From contig CAJUOC010000011.1 in NCBI GenBank assembly GCA_910587925.1, positions 1 through 64,000 of the forward strand: a stretch of DNA of 64,000 nucleotides. The letters run 5' to 3'. This DNA comes from an uncultured Muribaculaceae bacterium (GTDB lineage: Bacteria > Bacteroidota > Bacteroidia > Bacteroidales > Muribaculaceae). The notes beneath the pieces were generated by a model. That model was not told the DNA's origin, did not search any database, and was given only the letters and a program-made list of their open reading frames with translations. Each line of letters opens with the position of its first letter. Position 1 is the first letter of the stretch. This document shows positions 63,225 to 64,000 of the stretch, piece after piece. The translations under genes were made by a program, and so were the position numbers.

Positions 63225-63286
63225 GGGCATCCGCAGGAGGCCGATTTACCCGGTAACAGCTGTAAATCGGCCTCCTGCGGATGCCC
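63225..63286. repeat. 25-bp perfect stem hairpin
   Basis: Arms at 63225-63249 and 63262-63286 are exact reverse complements for 25 bp (GGGCATCCGCAGGAGGCCGA at the outer end) around the loop CCGGTAACAGCT. No T tract follows on either side, so it is not a normal terminator. Confidence 0.9.
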
Positions 63287-63304
63287 TGCCGTGTGCACTA
63301 TCTA

Positions 63305-63338
63305 CCCCGCACATCGACCGGCAGGGAGATGTGCGGGG
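63305..63338. repeat. Hairpin CCCCGCACATC / GATGTGCGGGG
   Basis: A perfect 11-bp inverted repeat (63305-63315 with 63328-63338). It resembles the hairpin at 63170-63206 in sequence and places the same CCCCG ends around the 25-bp hairpin. Confidence 0.65.
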
Positions 63339-63416
63339 TTAAGTATAATCAACGTCCTGCGGACGTCCCGTCCTCCGCCGGGCTATCGGGGTGTTCACGC
63401 GGACAATCGGGAGGTC

Positions 63417-63431
63417 TGCGCGGACTATAAT
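63417..63431 (+). repeat. Partial copy of the dispersed palindrome
   Basis: TGCGCGGACTATAAT equals the right arm end of the copy at 28.2 kb (28259-28273). The left arm is missing here. It is followed by the ATGCATC-rich stretch. Confidence 0.6.
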
Positions 63432-63453
63432 CATGCATCGAGCATCATGCATC

Positions 63454-63489
63454 AAAAGGAGCGGCCGCGCTTGGGTGCGCGGCCGCTCC
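63454..63489 (-). terminator. Rho-independent terminator of the right-edge gene
   Basis: A perfect 13-bp stem (GGAGCGGCCGCGC at 63458-63470 with 63477-63489) and a 6-nt loop. On the minus strand it is followed by TTTT. It begins about 30 nt after the stop codon of the partial gene. Confidence 0.75.
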
Positions 63490-63518
63490 GGGCAGGATGA
63501 GATTCTATGATTGTAGCT

Positions 63519-64000
63519 TTACTTCACGAGGACTTTGGCGACGGTCGAGCCACGGCGCATGATGTAGATGCCGGGGGCAAGGGCGTCGGCGGCTACGCGC
63601 ACACCCTGGAGGTTGAAGTACTCGGCGGGGGCGTCGGATGCATCGGCGCCGATAGCCTCGATGCCGGCGGCTTCGGTCACTGCGATGTTGCAGGTGGCCT
63701 CGGCGGTGCCGTACTTGGCGGTGATGATGGCGGTACCGAATGCCTGGAGGGTGGTCACGAGGCCGTTTTGGTCGACGGTGGCGATGCTCTCGTCAGACGA
63801 GCTCCACTCGAGGGTGGCGGGCAGGCAGTTGTCGGCGACGGTGGCGGTGAGCTGGAGGGTGGTGCCGGTGGCGAGTTCCTCGTCGGTCTTGTCGAGGGTG
63901 ACGGCCTGCTCGAGGTAGCGGCGCACGCCCACTTTCCAGATTACGAGGTTGGCAAACTCGGTGTCGACGGTAAACGATACCTCCTCTACGCCGGTCTCGG
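63519..64000 (-). CDS. C-terminal part of a secreted protein with BIG2-type Ig domain and T9SS tail (partial)
   Basis: The frame is open to the window edge, so the start is missing; about 160 residues are visible. They contain a bacterial Ig-like group 2 domain (LQLTATVADNCLPATLEWSS, then SDESIATVDQNGLVTTLQAFG) and a final T9SS-type tail (YFNLQGVRVAADALAPGIYI, ending VAKVLVK). The gene is an additional candidate T9SS cargo. An internal ATG is not the start, since coding-like sequence continues upstream (TVDTEFANLVIWK). A terminator follows. Confidence 0.8.
   Translation of the reverse strand, partial: ETGVEEVSFTVDTEFANLVIWKVGVRRYLEQAVTLDKTDEELATGTTLQLTATVADNCLPATLEWSSSDESIATVDQNGLVTTLQAFGTAIITAKYGTAEATCNIAVTEAAGIEAIGADASDAPAEYFNLQGVRVAADALAPGIYIMRRGSTVAKVLVK

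Noticed and set aside
63291..63500. A 69-codon open frame in the right-hand gap
   Set aside because: It reads across two hairpins and a terminator and has no coding character.

Overview
The window comes from a GC-rich member of the Bacteroidales, most likely a Muribaculaceae-type gut bacterium. This rests on promoters of the Bacteroidetes form (TTTG about 19-20 nt before TAnnTTTG), lipoproteins and secreted proteins with type IX secretion (T9SS) C-terminal tails, PorU and PorV themselves, a Na+-NQR operon, and typical Bacteroidetes families (DUF4270, DUF3467, a GH3/beta-lactamase fusion). The family assignment is inference.

Layout. 1-2.2 kb (minus): 2-oxoglutarate:ferredoxin oxidoreductase korA and the start of korB. 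2.4-12.6 kb (plus): malate dehydrogenase, glycyl-tRNA synthetase, LemA, an FKBP-type lipoprotein, two tandem C10 (streptopain-like) cysteine proteases with T9SS tails, and two lipoproteins. 12.7-18.5 kb: the complete nqrABCDEF sodium pump. 18.5-21.0 kb: an overlapping DNA methyltransferase and PD-(D/E)XK nuclease, a probable restriction-modification pair whose first gene overlaps the nqrF stop codon. 21-23.3 kb: a starch-synthase N-domain protein and a DUF4270 lipoprotein, then tRNA-Thr. 23.5-27.8 kb: a 1445-residue modular surface protein. 28.3-32.2 kb (minus): prolyl oligopeptidase, lipoprotein and metallo-hydrolase with 4-nt overlaps. 32.2-41.8 kb (plus): gltX, waaA (kdtA), an ArgC-like protein without the catalytic cysteine, porU, a TGS-domain nucleoside kinase and a small repeat-type protein, probably one operon. 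42.3-52 kb (minus): RecD-like helicase, cysS, DUF3467, metK behind a SAM-II riboswitch, a radical SAM protein, porV, a PurF paralogue without its active-site cysteine, and a polyprenyl synthase. 52.1-62.8 kb (minus): GH3/beta-lactamase fusion, 5'-nucleotidase, a PKD-type surface protein, a 386-bp MITE-like element, and a second large modular surface protein. 63.5-64 kb: the C-terminus of a further secreted protein.

The gaps between genes are not empty. Those at 28.1-28.3, 41.8-42.2 and 62.9-63.5 kb are packed with perfect hairpins and share a dispersed palindrome (core GCGCAGGTTTGTAAC / GTTACAAACCTGCGC, followed by GGACTAT). The 58.9-59.3 kb gap is a MITE with 35-bp terminal inverted repeats.

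Themes: central carbon and energy metabolism (KOR, MDH, NQR), translation (three aminoacyl-tRNA synthetases, tRNA-Thr), SAM synthesis under riboswitch control, and protein export by T9SS (porU, porV and at least six candidate cargo proteins). The most notable items are the RM pair behind nqrF, two enzyme-family proteins that have lost catalytic residues (ArgC-like, PurF-like), the SAM-II riboswitch, and the palindrome-rich repeat families.
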